The notes under the pieces are model-generated. The model saw nothing but the letters and a program-made list of their open reading frames with translations, had not been told where the DNA came from and ran no database searches. From positions 124,001-188,000 of the forward strand of contig CAVPBX010000018.1 in assembly GCA_963702305.1 (NCBI GenBank): a DNA stretch of 64,000 bases, written 5' to 3'. Origin of the DNA: PALSA-693 sp963702305. GTDB lineage: Bacteria; Actinomycetota; Acidimicrobiia; Acidimicrobiales; Palsa-688. The translations under genes were made by a program, and so were the position numbers. The stretch's first letter is position 1. Each line of letters opens with the position of its first letter. Shown here one piece after another: positions 28,401 through 36,968 of this stretch.

Positions 28401-28850
28401 GTGCCGGACGTAACCTTCCCCCCCGTCGACATCAACAAGGCCGCCGCCGACTTCAATAACGCCCTCAAGGAGGGCGCCTACGTCGCCGTCGGCCTCGGCG
28501 TGCTCGGCTTCCAGCGGGCCCAGGTCCAGCGGGTGGAGCTGATGAAGCAGTTGGAGGCCCAGTTTGGGCAGCTCAGCACCCAGCTCGAGGACTTCACCGA
28601 GATCGCCCGCGGCCAGGCCGAGGAGGCCCGCACCCAGATCGAGGAGCAATTGGAGACGACCCGGGTCCAGCTCACTGAGCTGGCCAAGGCCGTCGACGAG
28701 CGGATGCAGCCGGTCCGCAAGCAGCTCGACGAGCAGATCGACCGGCTGGAGCAGACCCTGCCCCCCGCGGCCCGCAGCGTGGTCGAGTCGGTCCGGGCCG
28801 CGGCGGCCACCCCGGAGCAGGTGCTGCGCAGCGTCGTCGGCCTGGACTGA
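28401..28850 (+). CDS. Coiled-coil protein of unknown function
   Basis: The 149-residue protein has a short hydrophobic region (EGAYVAVGLGVLGF) followed by a long heptad-repeat helix (about residues 35-125) rich in Gln, Glu, Leu and Arg (QLSTQLEDFTEIARG, QIEEQLETTRVQL), then a short Ala-rich helix near the end. It resembles apolipoprotein- or phasin-like amphipathic proteins and membrane-associated coiled coils of actinobacteria. GTG 28401 has an excellent ribosome-binding site (AGGAGGT, 7 nt before). An AT-rich patch with TTATACACT at about 28340 is a possible -10 region. It stands alone between two reverse-strand genes. Confidence 0.6.
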   Translation: MPDVTFPPVDINKAAADFNNALKEGAYVAVGLGVLGFQRAQVQRVELMKQLEAQFGQLSTQLEDFTEIARGQAEEARTQIEEQLETTRVQLTELAKAVDERMQPVRKQLDEQIDRLEQTLPPAARSVVESVRAAAATPEQVLRSVVGLD

Positions 28851-28859
28851 CCGCCGGCG

Positions 28860-29756
28860 TCAGACCGCCGACCGGCGCCAGTACTCGAGCACCGCGGCCA
28901 GGGTGTCGTCGAGCGGGATCTCCGGGACCCACCCGGTGGCGGCCAGCAGGCGGCCCGGATCGCCGCGGAGCTCGGGCAGGTCCACCGGACGGATCCGGGC
29001 CGGGTCCACCACCATCTCGGCGTCGACGCCGGCGAGGGCCAGCAACCGGCGGGCCACCTCGTGGATGCTCACCGCCTCGCCGCGGCACACGTTGTACACC
29101 TCGCCGGGGGCGCCCGATTCGAGCAGCAGTCGGTAGGCCCGCACCACGTCGCGCACATCGGTGAGGTCCCGGCGGGCCTCCAGGTTGCCGGTCTCCAGCA
29201 CGCCGCTCCCCGACGCCGCCAGGGCGGCCACCTGCTTGGCCAACGCCGGCACCACGAAGTCGGGACGCTGCCCCGGTCCGGTGTGGTTGAACGGACGAGC
29301 CCGCACCACCTCGAGCCCCCCTCCCAACCAGGCCTGCAGGCCGATGAGCTCGGCCGCGGCCTTGCTGGCGGCGTACGGGCTGACCGGCGCGAACGGCTGT
29401 TCCTCACGGATCGGCAGGTCCTCGGACTGGACCCGGCCGTACACCTCCGACGAGCTGATGAGCAGGACCCGGGGCGGGCGGTTGCAGGCCCGGGCGGCTT
29501 CCAGGACGTTGAGGGCTCCGAAGGTGTTGACGGCGTAGGTGGCGGCCTGGTCCTTCCAGGAGGCCCCGACGCTGGCCTGGGCGGCCAGGTGGCAGATGGC
29601 GTCCGGCGCCGCCCCGGTGATGGCGTCGGTGAGCGCCGGGGCGTCGGTGATGTCCACCTCGGCGTCGAGCCCGGTGATGTGATCGCCAATGGCCTCCAGG
29701 TGGGCCAGCAGCCACTGGGCGACGAAACCCTTGCTGCCAGTGACGAGGACCCGCAC
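28860..29756 (-). CDS. rmd: GDP-6-deoxy-D-mannose reductase-type SDR
   Basis: This SDR enzyme of 298 residues reduces the 4-keto group of GDP-4-keto-6-deoxymannose to give GDP-D-rhamnose or a C4 epimer. It starts RVLVTGSKGFVAQWL (Rossmann glycine motif; the third position is GFVA). HLAAQASVGASWKD follows, then SSSEVYG with catalytic Ser/Tyr, YAASKAAAE with the YxxxK, and FNHTGPGQRPDFVVP, a hallmark of the Rmd subfamily. RRDLTDVRDVVRAYRLLL ends the substrate region. The 4,6-dehydratase (gmd) that should feed it is not in the window. GTG 29756 lies 11 nt after the GT4 stop, so both are in one transcript. Confidence 0.82.
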   Translation of the reverse strand: MRVLVTGSKGFVAQWLLAHLEAIGDHITGLDAEVDITDAPALTDAITGAAPDAICHLAAQASVGASWKDQAATYAVNTFGALNVLEAARACNRPPRVLLISSSEVYGRVQSEDLPIREEQPFAPVSPYAASKAAAELIGLQAWLGGGLEVVRARPFNHTGPGQRPDFVVPALAKQVAALAASGSGVLETGNLEARRDLTDVRDVVRAYRLLLESGAPGEVYNVCRGEAVSIHEVARRLLALAGVDAEMVVDPARIRPVDLPELRGDPGRLLAATGWVPEIPLDDTLAAVLEYWRRSAV

Positions 29757-29767
29757 GCCGGACGACG

Positions 29768-30913
29768 CTAGCGGCCCAGGACTTCGCAGTAGGCGGCCCG
29801 GATGCCGGAGATGGTCGACGCCACGCCGAAGTGGGCGGCCTGCACCGCCCCCGCCTGACCCAGCCGGCGCGCTTCGCCAGCGTCGTCGAGCAGGTCGCCC
29901 AGGGCGCCGGCCCAGGCCGCCACGTCGCCCGGCGCCACCAGGCGAGCGGCCCCGCCGGTGACCTCCCGGAGGGCGGGGATGTCGGCGGCGACCACCGGCG
30001 TGCCCTGGCTCATGGCCTCGAGCACCGGCAACCCGAACCCCTCGTGCCGGCTCGGGAACGCAAACAACGCCGCCCCCCCGTACAGCGCCCACAGCTCCTC
30101 TTCGCCGACCTGGCCCAGCTGGCGCAGATCCCCCCCGAGCAGGGCCAGGTCCTCGACCGGGGCCAGATCGGCGCCGAGCCAACCCGGATAGCCCGCCAAG
30201 ACCAGCGGGACCGGCGCCGGACGACGGCGGCGCAGCCGGGCCATGGCCGCCACCAGGGTGCCGACCCCCTTGCGGGGCTCGAGGCTGCCGACCCACAGCA
30301 CGAACGGCCGGCCCTCGAGCCCCCGGGCGGCCAGCAGCTGGCGGCGGCGGCCCGCCGTCACGGCGAGCGGGGCCACCCCGTTGGGGACCACCCGGATCCG
30401 GTCGGGGCCGATCGCCGAGTGGGCGGCGATCTCGTCCGCCGCCGAGGCGCTGACCGTGAGCACCAGATCGGCCCGGCGGGCGGCGGCGGCCAGTCCCCGG
30501 TGGTGGAAACGGCGGCCCCGACTCGGGAAGCTGTCGGGAAAAAGTTCGGCCGCGGTGTCGTGCACGGTCACGATCAACGGCACCCGGGGATGCGGCGGGA
30601 CCGCCACCGAAGGGGCGTGGACCAGGTCCGCACCGTGCAGTCCCGGCAGGCGCGGCTGCCCCCACGACACCCAGCCCTGGTAGAGCAGCGGGCGGGGCCA
30701 CTTCAGCACCACGGTGCGCTGCCGGGTGGCCGGATCCACGCCGGCGGCCAGGAGGGTGCTCGCCACCTGGGCGCCGCGGTGCCGAGCCGTGAAGGGCACC
30801 ACCTCGTCGCCTGGGAAGAGCTGCGGCAAGACGGTGAGCAGCTGGGTGGTGTAGCGCCCGATTCCCCCCGGGGAGGGGTAGAAGAGCTGCTCGGCGTTGA
30901 CGGCTACCCGCAC
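29768..30913 (-). CDS. GT4 glycosyltransferase
   Basis: A 381-residue GT-B enzyme with the N-terminal segment RVAVNAEQLFYPSPGGIGRY, the nucleotide-sugar-binding region VLWVGSLEPRKGVGTLVAAM, and HEGFGLPVLEAMSQGTPVVA, the E(x7)E signature of the retaining GT4 family. It probably transfers mannose or a deoxyhexose from a GDP-sugar, given that rmd follows; the acceptor is unknown. GTG 30913 is used. A divergent GT4 starts 129 nt away. Confidence 0.83.
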   Translation of the reverse strand: MRVAVNAEQLFYPSPGGIGRYTTQLLTVLPQLFPGDEVVPFTARHRGAQVASTLLAAGVDPATRQRTVVLKWPRPLLYQGWVSWGQPRLPGLHGADLVHAPSVAVPPHPRVPLIVTVHDTAAELFPDSFPSRGRRFHHRGLAAAARRADLVLTVSASAADEIAAHSAIGPDRIRVVPNGVAPLAVTAGRRRQLLAARGLEGRPFVLWVGSLEPRKGVGTLVAAMARLRRRRPAPVPLVLAGYPGWLGADLAPVEDLALLGGDLRQLGQVGEEELWALYGGAALFAFPSRHEGFGLPVLEAMSQGTPVVAADIPALREVTGGAARLVAPGDVAAWAGALGDLLDDAGEARRLGQAGAVQAAHFGVASTISGIRAAYCEVLGR

Positions 30914-31042
30914 CGGGCGTCCGCCACCCGTGGGGCATACGCTGACCGGCACCCATCCCCATCCAGCCGTCGCCCCTGGACTCCGTACGGGCCCGCGGGC
31001 ATCGACGCAGCGTACCTGGTGACCGGCGAGGAGCCGCTCCGC

Positions 31043-32230
31043 ATGACCTCCACCCGCCAGCCGCGACTGCTCTCCATCCAGCCGGTCGGCGATGGTGGTG
31101 GCTCCGAGACCGCCCTGATCTTGATGATCCGCCAGCTGGTGGCCGCCGGCTGGGAGTGCCACGTGGCCGTGCCGGCTCCGGTGCGGCTGGCCGCCGAGTA
31201 CCAGACCGCCGGTGCGGTGGTGCACCCGACGCCGATGGCCCGCCTCACGACCAGCGGGACCCGGGCCCGCTGGCTGGCGTACCTGCTGCGCTGGCCGGTG
31301 ACCGTCCTCCGGCTGGCCGGCCTCGCCCGCCGGGTCGACGCCGACGTGATCCACTCCAACTCGCTGCACAGCTGGTACGGGTGGGCCGCCGCTGCGCTGA
31401 CCCGCCGTCCCCACGTGTGGCACGCCCGCGAGATCGTCTTCCAGTCCGCCCGGGCGTTGCAGGTGGAACGGTGGTTGACCCGGCACTTCGCCGACGAGGT
31501 CATCGCGGTGTCCGAGGCCATCGCCGCCCAGCTCCAACCCGCTCCGGTCACCGTCATCCGGGACGAGGCGGACCCTGAGCGGTTTCGCCCGGACCGGGCG
31601 GGCCGCTTCCGGGCTGGCGCCGGCATCGCCGACGGGGTCCCGCTGGTCGGCTCGGTCGCCCGCCTGGACACCTGGAAGGGCTTCGACGTCCTCCTCGACG
31701 CGGTGGGACCGATCCGGGCGGCCCGGCCGGACGCGGAGGTCGTCATCGCCGGCGGGGCCGTCGCCGGCAAAGAGGAGTACGCGGCCCGGCTGCAAGCCCG
31801 GGCCGCGGCCCTGCCGGCGGTGCACTGGCTGGGGCCCCGGGCCGACGTGCCCGACCTCATGGCCGACCTGGACGTGTTCGTGCAGGTGTCCACCGAGCCC
31901 GAACCCTTCGGGCTGGTCCTGGTGGAGGCGCTGGCCGCCGGTGTGCCGGTCGTGGCCGGCGCCGAAGGCGGCCCGCTGGAGATCCTCGGACGCCAGGCTC
32001 CCGCCGACTCCGCCGGCCGGCTGGTCCCGCCGGGCAACCCCCGGGCCCTGGCCGCGGCGGTGCTGGCGTTGCTGCCCGCCCAGCCGTCGAGCGCCGCCGG
32101 CCGCCGGGCTCGGCTGCCCCTGCGCCAGCCGCAACCGGCGCGGTTCGCGGCGCTGTTCGACCAGGTGGCCCGGCGCGGCCGCCGACGCCGCCACCGCCCG
32201 AGCCGCTACCGCCGGAGCAGGTCCTCGTAG
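31043..32230 (+). CDS. GT4 glycosyltransferase
   Basis: A 395-residue GT-B enzyme: RLLSIQPVGDGGGSETALIL, DADVIHSNSLHSWYGW, VGSVARLDTWKGFDVLLDAV and the EPEPFGLVLVEALAAGVPVV signature with both glutamates. ATG 31043 has a GAGGAG ribosome site. The final 25 residues are strongly basic, cover the convergent GT4 stop and do not resemble the family, so the true C-terminus may be nearer 32150 or altered by an indel. The acceptor and sugar are unknown. Confidence 0.82.
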   Translation: MTSTRQPRLLSIQPVGDGGGSETALILMIRQLVAAGWECHVAVPAPVRLAAEYQTAGAVVHPTPMARLTTSGTRARWLAYLLRWPVTVLRLAGLARRVDADVIHSNSLHSWYGWAAAALTRRPHVWHAREIVFQSARALQVERWLTRHFADEVIAVSEAIAAQLQPAPVTVIRDEADPERFRPDRAGRFRAGAGIADGVPLVGSVARLDTWKGFDVLLDAVGPIRAARPDAEVVIAGGAVAGKEEYAARLQARAAALPAVHWLGPRADVPDLMADLDVFVQVSTEPEPFGLVLVEALAAGVPVVAGAEGGPLEILGRQAPADSAGRLVPPGNPRALAAAVLALLPAQPSSAAGRRARLPLRQPQPARFAALFDQVARRGRRRRHRPSRYRRSRSS

Positions 32231-33303
32231 GTCGCCAGCAGGCGGTCGACGGCCTTCGGCCAGGTGTACCGGCCCACCCGGTCCCGGCCGGCCGCGACCA
32301 GCCGTTGGCGCAGGGCGTCGTCGCGGAGGACCTGATCCACCGCTCCGGCCAGGGCGGTCGGATCGCCGGGCGGGACCAGCACCGCGGCGTCGCCGAGCAC
32401 CTCCGGCAACGACCCCACCGCCGTGGCCACCACCGGCACGCCGAGCGCCATGGCCTCCAACGGGGGGAAGCCGAAGCCCTCGTACCGCGACGGGTACACG
32501 AACACCGCGGCCCCGCCCAGCAGGGGACCGAGGTCGTCGACCCAGCCCAGCCGTTGCACCCGACCCCCGTGGGCGGACCGGGCGATCGCCGCGGCCAGGT
32601 CCGCCTCGCCCCAGCCGGGCGGGCCGGCGAGGCGCAGCTCCAGGTCCGGGTGGGCCCCGGCGAGCTGGTCGAACGCCGCCACCAGGCCGGGGAAGTCCTT
32701 GCGCGGTTCCGCGGTGCCCAACCCCAGCAGATAGGGCCGACCCCCGGTGCCGGGGGGCGGCGGCCGGCCGACTGCCGGCACCGTCACGCCGGGGGGGATC
32801 ACCCGCACCCGGCCGGCTTCGACGCCGAAATGTTCCACCACCTCGGCGGCCATGGCCTGCGAGCCGGTGTGGACCCACGCCCCCTGCCGGACGGCCCGGG
32901 CGATGAGGGCCGGGTAGCGACGGGCCGTCGGCGTGCAGAGCTCGGGGTAGCGCACGGAGGTCAGGTCGTGCACCCAGAGCAGCCGCCCGGCCCGGCGGGC
33001 GGGCGGGACCACGAAATTGGTGCCGTGCACGACGTCGACCCGGCCCGTCCACCACTCGATCGGCGGCAGATCCAGCCGGGTCCAGATCCGCAGCAGGGCG
33101 CCCGCCGGCATCGGCGCGATGGTGGGGCGCACCCCGGCGGGCAGTCGGGCGCGCAGCCGGCGCCAGCCGCTCGCGGTGAACCCGTACCCCACCAGGGCCA
33201 CCTCGGGGCGGGTGGCCAGCTCCCCGATCAGGCCCGCCACGCCGACGCCGACCCCGGTGCGGTCCCCGAGCAGGGGGGTGGCGTCGATGGCAACGGTGGG
33301 CAC
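32206..33303 (-). CDS. GT4 glycosyltransferase
   Basis: This 365-residue enzyme has VAIDATPLLGDRTGVGVGV at the start (core DATPLLGDRTGVG), DVVHGTNFVVPP, LLGLGTAEPRKDFPGLVAAF and YEGFGFPPLEAMALGVPVVA at the donor site. It belongs to the same mannosyltransferase-like GT4 group as its neighbours. TACGAT lies 9 nt before the GTG at 33303. It is divergent from cofD with only 80 nt between, and overlaps the convergent GT4 by 25 nt. Confidence 0.83.
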   Translation of the reverse strand: MPTVAIDATPLLGDRTGVGVGVAGLIGELATRPEVALVGYGFTASGWRRLRARLPAGVRPTIAPMPAGALLRIWTRLDLPPIEWWTGRVDVVHGTNFVVPPARRAGRLLWVHDLTSVRYPELCTPTARRYPALIARAVRQGAWVHTGSQAMAAEVVEHFGVEAGRVRVIPPGVTVPAVGRPPPPGTGGRPYLLGLGTAEPRKDFPGLVAAFDQLAGAHPDLELRLAGPPGWGEADLAAAIARSAHGGRVQRLGWVDDLGPLLGGAAVFVYPSRYEGFGFPPLEAMALGVPVVATAVGSLPEVLGDAAVLVPPGDPTALAGAVDQVLRDDALRQRLVAAGRDRVGRYTWPKAVDRLLATYEDLLRR

Positions 33304-33371
33304 GGGGGCCAGATCGTACGGGAGCGCCGGATCGGACAGGAGGACCAGATCGGGCCGGAGTAGGAGCCGGA

Positions 33372-33377
33372 TAGGGT
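33372..33377 (+). promoter_or_regulatory. TAnnnT -10 box of cofD
   Basis: TAGGGT lies 6 nt before the cofD ATG with no ribosome-binding sequence, a clear leaderless arrangement. Confidence 0.5.
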
Positions 33378-33383
33378 GGCCGG

Positions 33384-34349
33384 ATGATCGTCGCCCTCGC
33401 CGGTGGGGTCGGAGCGGCCCGCATGCTGCGGGGGTTGGTGGCGGTGGCCGACCCGGCGACGATCACCGCCGTGGTCAACACCGGCGACGACACGGTGATG
33501 CACGGGCTGCACATCAGCCCGGATCTGGACACGGTCACCTACACCCTGGCCGGGATGATCAACCCTGAGACCGGATGGGGGCTGACGGGCGAGACCTGGT
33601 CAGCCATGGCCGAGTTGCGGGCGTACAGCGGGGGGCGGCTGGGGTGGTTCAACCTCGGCGACCGCGACCTGGGCACCCACCTGTACCGGACCACCCGCCT
33701 GGGCGAGGGGGCCACCCTCTCGGAGGTCACCGCGGAGATCGCGGCCCGCTGGGGCATCGGGATCCGCATCCTGCCCATGGCGGACAGCCGGGTCGAGACC
33801 CGGGTGGTCGTGGCCGACGAGGATGGCACCGACCGCGAGGTGGGGTTCCAGGAGTACTTCGTCGGCCGCCGCCACCAGGTCCCGGTGCGGGCCCTCCGGC
33901 TGGCCGGGGTGGAGGCCGCCGCCGCGTCCCCTGCCGTCCTCGACGCCATCGCCGGAGGCGACCGCATCGTCATCTGCCCCTCCAATCCCCTGGTGTCCAT
34001 CGGCCCGGTGCTGGCGACCGGCGGCATCGGCGCGGCAGTGGCGGCCCGTCGCGACCGGACGGTGGCGGTGTCGCCCATCGTGGCCGGCAAGGCGCTCAAG
34101 GGGCCGGCCGACCACATGCTCACCGAGTTGGGCCACGAGGCGTCGGTCGCCGGCGTGGCCCGCCTGTGGGCGCCCTACGCGGCCACCCTGGTCATCGACA
34201 CCGCCGACGCGGACCTGGCCGAGGCGGTGGCAGCCGCCGGGATGCGGCCGGTGGTGGCCCCCACCGTCATGACCGGCCCGGCGGAAGCGGCCGCCCTGGC
34301 CCGGACGGTTCTCGACGCGGCCACCGATCGGGCCTCGGCCCGCTCGTGA
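33384..34349 (+). CDS. cofD: 2-phospho-L-lactate transferase (F420 biosynthesis)
   Basis: CofD (FbiA) joins the lactyl- or enolpyruvyl-diphosphoguanosine unit to the deazaflavin Fo, giving F420-0 or its dehydro form. The 321-residue protein opens with VALAGGVGAARMLRGL, a nucleotide-binding loop, then VVNTGDDTVMHGLHISPDLD, GETWSAMAELRAY, FNLGDRDLGTHLYRT, CPSNPLVSIGPVLA and SPIVAGKALKGPAD, all hallmarks of the family. The following gene overlaps it, so both F420 genes are co-translated. Their place inside a sugar locus matches other actinobacteria. Confidence 0.95.
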   Translation: MIVALAGGVGAARMLRGLVAVADPATITAVVNTGDDTVMHGLHISPDLDTVTYTLAGMINPETGWGLTGETWSAMAELRAYSGGRLGWFNLGDRDLGTHLYRTTRLGEGATLSEVTAEIAARWGIGIRILPMADSRVETRVVVADEDGTDREVGFQEYFVGRRHQVPVRALRLAGVEAAAASPAVLDAIAGGDRIVICPSNPLVSIGPVLATGGIGAAVAARRDRTVAVSPIVAGKALKGPADHMLTELGHEASVAGVARLWAPYAATLVIDTADADLAEAVAAAGMRPVVAPTVMTGPAEAAALARTVLDAATDRASARS

Positions 34350-35041
34350 CCATCACCCTCATCCCCGTGGCCGGGCTGCCCGAGGTGCGCCCCGGCGACG
34401 ACTTGGCGGCCCTGATCGCCGAGCACGCCGAGCTGGCAGACGGGGACGTGGTGGTGGTCACCCAGAAGGTGGTCTCCAAAGCGGAGGGCCGCCTGGTCGC
34501 GGTAGATCCCGACGATCCCTTGGCCCACAAGGCCCTGGTCCACGAGGAGGCGGTGCGCATCCTCCGCCGCCGGGGGGACCTGCTGATGACCGAGACCCGG
34601 CACGGATTCGTGTGCGCCAACGCCGGCGTCGACCTGTCCAACGTCGAAACCGGCTGGGCCGCCTTGCTGCCCGTCGACCCCGACCGCTCGGCCCGCCGTA
34701 TCCGGGACGGCCTGCGGGCCCGGAGCGGCGTCGAGGTGGGGGTCATCGTCTCCGACACCTTCGGCCGCACCTGGCGCAAGGGCGTGACCGACGTCGCCAT
34801 CGGCACCGCCGGGGTGGCTGGCGTCGTCGACCTGCGCGGCACCAGCGACGCCCTGGGCCGGGAACTGGCCGTCACGGAGGTCTGCGTCGCCGACGAGCTC
34901 GCCGGCGCGGCCGAACTGGTGATGGGCAAGGCCGCGGGCATCCCGGTGGCCGTCGTCCGCGGCGTCGAGCCCGCCTGGCTGCGCGACGGGTCGGTCCGGG
35001 CGGAGATCGTGCGCCCGTACGCCGAGGATCTTTTCAGGTAA
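34346..35041 (+). CDS. cofE: F420-0:gamma-glutamyl ligase
   Basis: CofE adds glutamates to F420-0 using GTP. The 231-residue protein shows VVVTQKVVSKAEGR, ETRHGFVCANAGVDLSNVE, SDTFGRTWRKGVTDVAIG and DELAGAAELVMGKA, the conserved CofE core. The C-terminal FMN-dependent nitroreductase domain that mycobacterial FbiB carries is missing: the protein ends right after the ligase domain. A separate nitroreductase occurs at 58369 but is far from this pair. GTG 34346 overlaps the cofD stop (GTGA). Confidence 0.93.
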   Translation: MTITLIPVAGLPEVRPGDDLAALIAEHAELADGDVVVVTQKVVSKAEGRLVAVDPDDPLAHKALVHEEAVRILRRRGDLLMTETRHGFVCANAGVDLSNVETGWAALLPVDPDRSARRIRDGLRARSGVEVGVIVSDTFGRTWRKGVTDVAIGTAGVAGVVDLRGTSDALGRELAVTEVCVADELAGAAELVMGKAAGIPVAVVRGVEPAWLRDGSVRAEIVRPYAEDLFR

Positions 35042-35991
35042 TCAGGCGGGGCGGTCGCGGAACCAGTCGAGGACGGCCGCGGTGCCCTCGTCGAGGGTCG
35101 TCCACGGCTTCCAACCCAGCTGGATGGCGGCCCGGCCCGGATCGAGGCAGCTGCGGTGCAGCTCGCCGGGGCGGGCGGGGGCCCGCACCGCGGGATGGTC
35201 GACGCCGGCGTGGCGGGCCATGGCCTGGTAGAGGTCGTTGACGCTGGTCTCGGCGCCGGTGCCGATGTTGAGGATCAGCCCGCCCCGCGTTCGGCCGCCC
35301 GGGCGAAGGCGTCGACCACGTCGTCGACGAACACGAAATCCCGGGTCTGGGTGCCGTCCCCAAATACCGTGCACGGCTGGCCCGACAGGAGGCGGCCGGC
35401 GAAGATGGCCACCACCCCCGCCTCTCCGTGCGGATCCTGCCGGGGCCCGTACACGTTGGCGAGGGCCAGGGCCGTGAACTCCAGGTTGTGCAGCTCCCGG
35501 TACGCCGCCAGGTAGTCGCCGACGACCTTCTTGGAGACCCCGTAGGGCGACAGGGGCCGCTGCGGGTAGGACTCCTTGACCGGCAGGTCCGAAGGGTCGG
35601 GACTGCCGTAGATGGTCCCGCCGCTGGAGGCGAACACCACCTTGCGGGCCCCGCTGGCCCGGGCCCCCTCGATGACGCGCAGCGAGCCCATCACGTTGAT
35701 GTCGGCGTCGAAGAGGGGGTCCGCGACCGAGACCCGCACGTCGGCCTGGGCGGCGAGGTGGAAGATCACTTCGGGGCGGCACTTGTTGATGAGCTCGGCC
35801 AGGTCGGGCGAGCGCACGTCGAGCTGATGGAAGATCAGATGGCCCACCCGGCTGCGCCGAGCTTCGGCCAGGTTGGCCAGGGATCCGGTCGACAGGTTGT
35901 CCACCACGTCGACGGCGTGGCCCTCGGCCAGCAGTCGGTCGACCAGGGTGGACCCGATGAAGCCGGCCCCCCCGGTGACCAGCGCCTTCAC
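35042..35991 (-). pseudogene. NAD-dependent sugar epimerase (GalE-like), frameshifted once
   Basis: An SDR sugar epimerase of about 315 residues. The first 238 residues carry ALVTGGAGFIGSTLVDRLL, DVVDNLSTGS, HLAAQADVRVSV, ASSGGTIYG, YGVSKKVVGDYL and ANVYGPRQDPHGEAG. One base appears to be missing in a G run near 35283, after which the second frame continues LILNIGTGAETSVNDLYQAMA and ends WFRDRPA. Such proteins convert UDP-glucose to UDP-galactose or a related nucleotide sugar. The gene overlaps manC by 4 nt and is the last of the nine-gene run. A read-level check would decide if it is intact. Confidence 0.8.
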
Positions 35992-36968
35992 GAAGCCACC
36001 GGGTAGCGGCCGGCAGCCAGCCGGGCCTCGGAGGGCACCACCGCGCCGTCGCCCACCACCGAGAGGTCGGTGACCACCGCGCCGGCCTCGATGCGGGCGT
36101 GGCGCCCGACGATCGACGAGCGCACCTCGGCGCCGGGACCGATGGCCGCCCCGTCAAAGCACACCGACTCCGCCACCACCGCGCCGGCGCCCACGGTGAC
36201 CCCGGCGCCGAGCACGCTGGTGTCGACGCTGGCCCCGTCGGCGACCTCGGTCCCCTCCCCCGTCAGGCCGGCGTAGCGCAGGTTGGCCGCCAGGAAGGTG
36301 GCCGGGGTGCCGGCGTCCACCCAGTCCGCGTCGGAGGCCCAGGCGTACAGGCGCCCGTCCCGGACCAGGGCGGGGAACGTCTGCCGTTCGATCGAGACCC
36401 GCCCCTCGCCGGGGATGCGGGCCAGCACCGACGGCTCGAGCACGTAGGTGCCGGCGTTGATGAGGTTGGTGGGCGCCTCGTGGCGCGGCGGCTTCTCGAT
36501 GAAGGCCACCACCCGGCCCTCCTCGTCCGTCGGGACCACCCCGAACGCGGACGGGTCCTCGACGGGCGTCAGGGCGATGGTGGCTTCCGCCTGGCGGTCC
36601 CGGTGGAACGCCACCAGGCCGCTCACGTCCAGCCCGGTGAGCACGTCGCCGTTGACCACGACGAAGGTCTCGTCGATCCCACCGAACAGGGCGGCGAAGC
36701 GGATGGCACCTGCGGTGTCGAGCGGGGTGGCCTCCACCGCGTAGACCAGCTTGACCCCGACGCACCGGCCATCGGGATAGGCGTCGAGGAAGGCGTCCGG
36801 GCGGTAGCCGAGTGACAGCACGGCCTCGTCGACGCCGTGGCCGGCGAGGTGCTCGAGGACCCGCTCGATCATGGGCCGCCCGCCGACGGGGAGCATCTGC
36901 TTGGGGGTGGTGAAGGTCAGGGGCCGCAGTCGGGTGCCTTCGCCCCCGACCAGGACCACCGCCCTCAT
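35988..36968 (-). CDS. manC: Mannose-1-phosphate guanylyltransferase-type nucleotidyltransferase
   Basis: The 326-residue protein makes GDP-mannose (or a related NDP-sugar) from the manB product. The catalytic domain has VLVGGEGTRLRPLTFTTPKQ, NGDVLTGLD with the metal aspartate, and FIEKPPRHEAPTN; a C-terminal left-handed beta-helix of hexapeptides runs from about residue 245 (SVLGAGVTVGAGAVV, SSIVGRHARIEAGAV). This two-domain form is the actinobacterial ManB/ManC type near wbbL. It overlaps genes on either side by four bases, so it is translationally coupled. Confidence 0.85.
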   Translation of the reverse strand: MRAVVLVGGEGTRLRPLTFTTPKQMLPVGGRPMIERVLEHLAGHGVDEAVLSLGYRPDAFLDAYPDGRCVGVKLVYAVEATPLDTAGAIRFAALFGGIDETFVVVNGDVLTGLDVSGLVAFHRDRQAEATIALTPVEDPSAFGVVPTDEEGRVVAFIEKPPRHEAPTNLINAGTYVLEPSVLARIPGEGRVSIERQTFPALVRDGRLYAWASDADWVDAGTPATFLAANLRYAGLTGEGTEVADGASVDTSVLGAGVTVGAGAVVAESVCFDGAAIGPGAEVRSSIVGRHARIEAGAVVTDLSVVGDGAVVPSEARLAAGRYPVAS

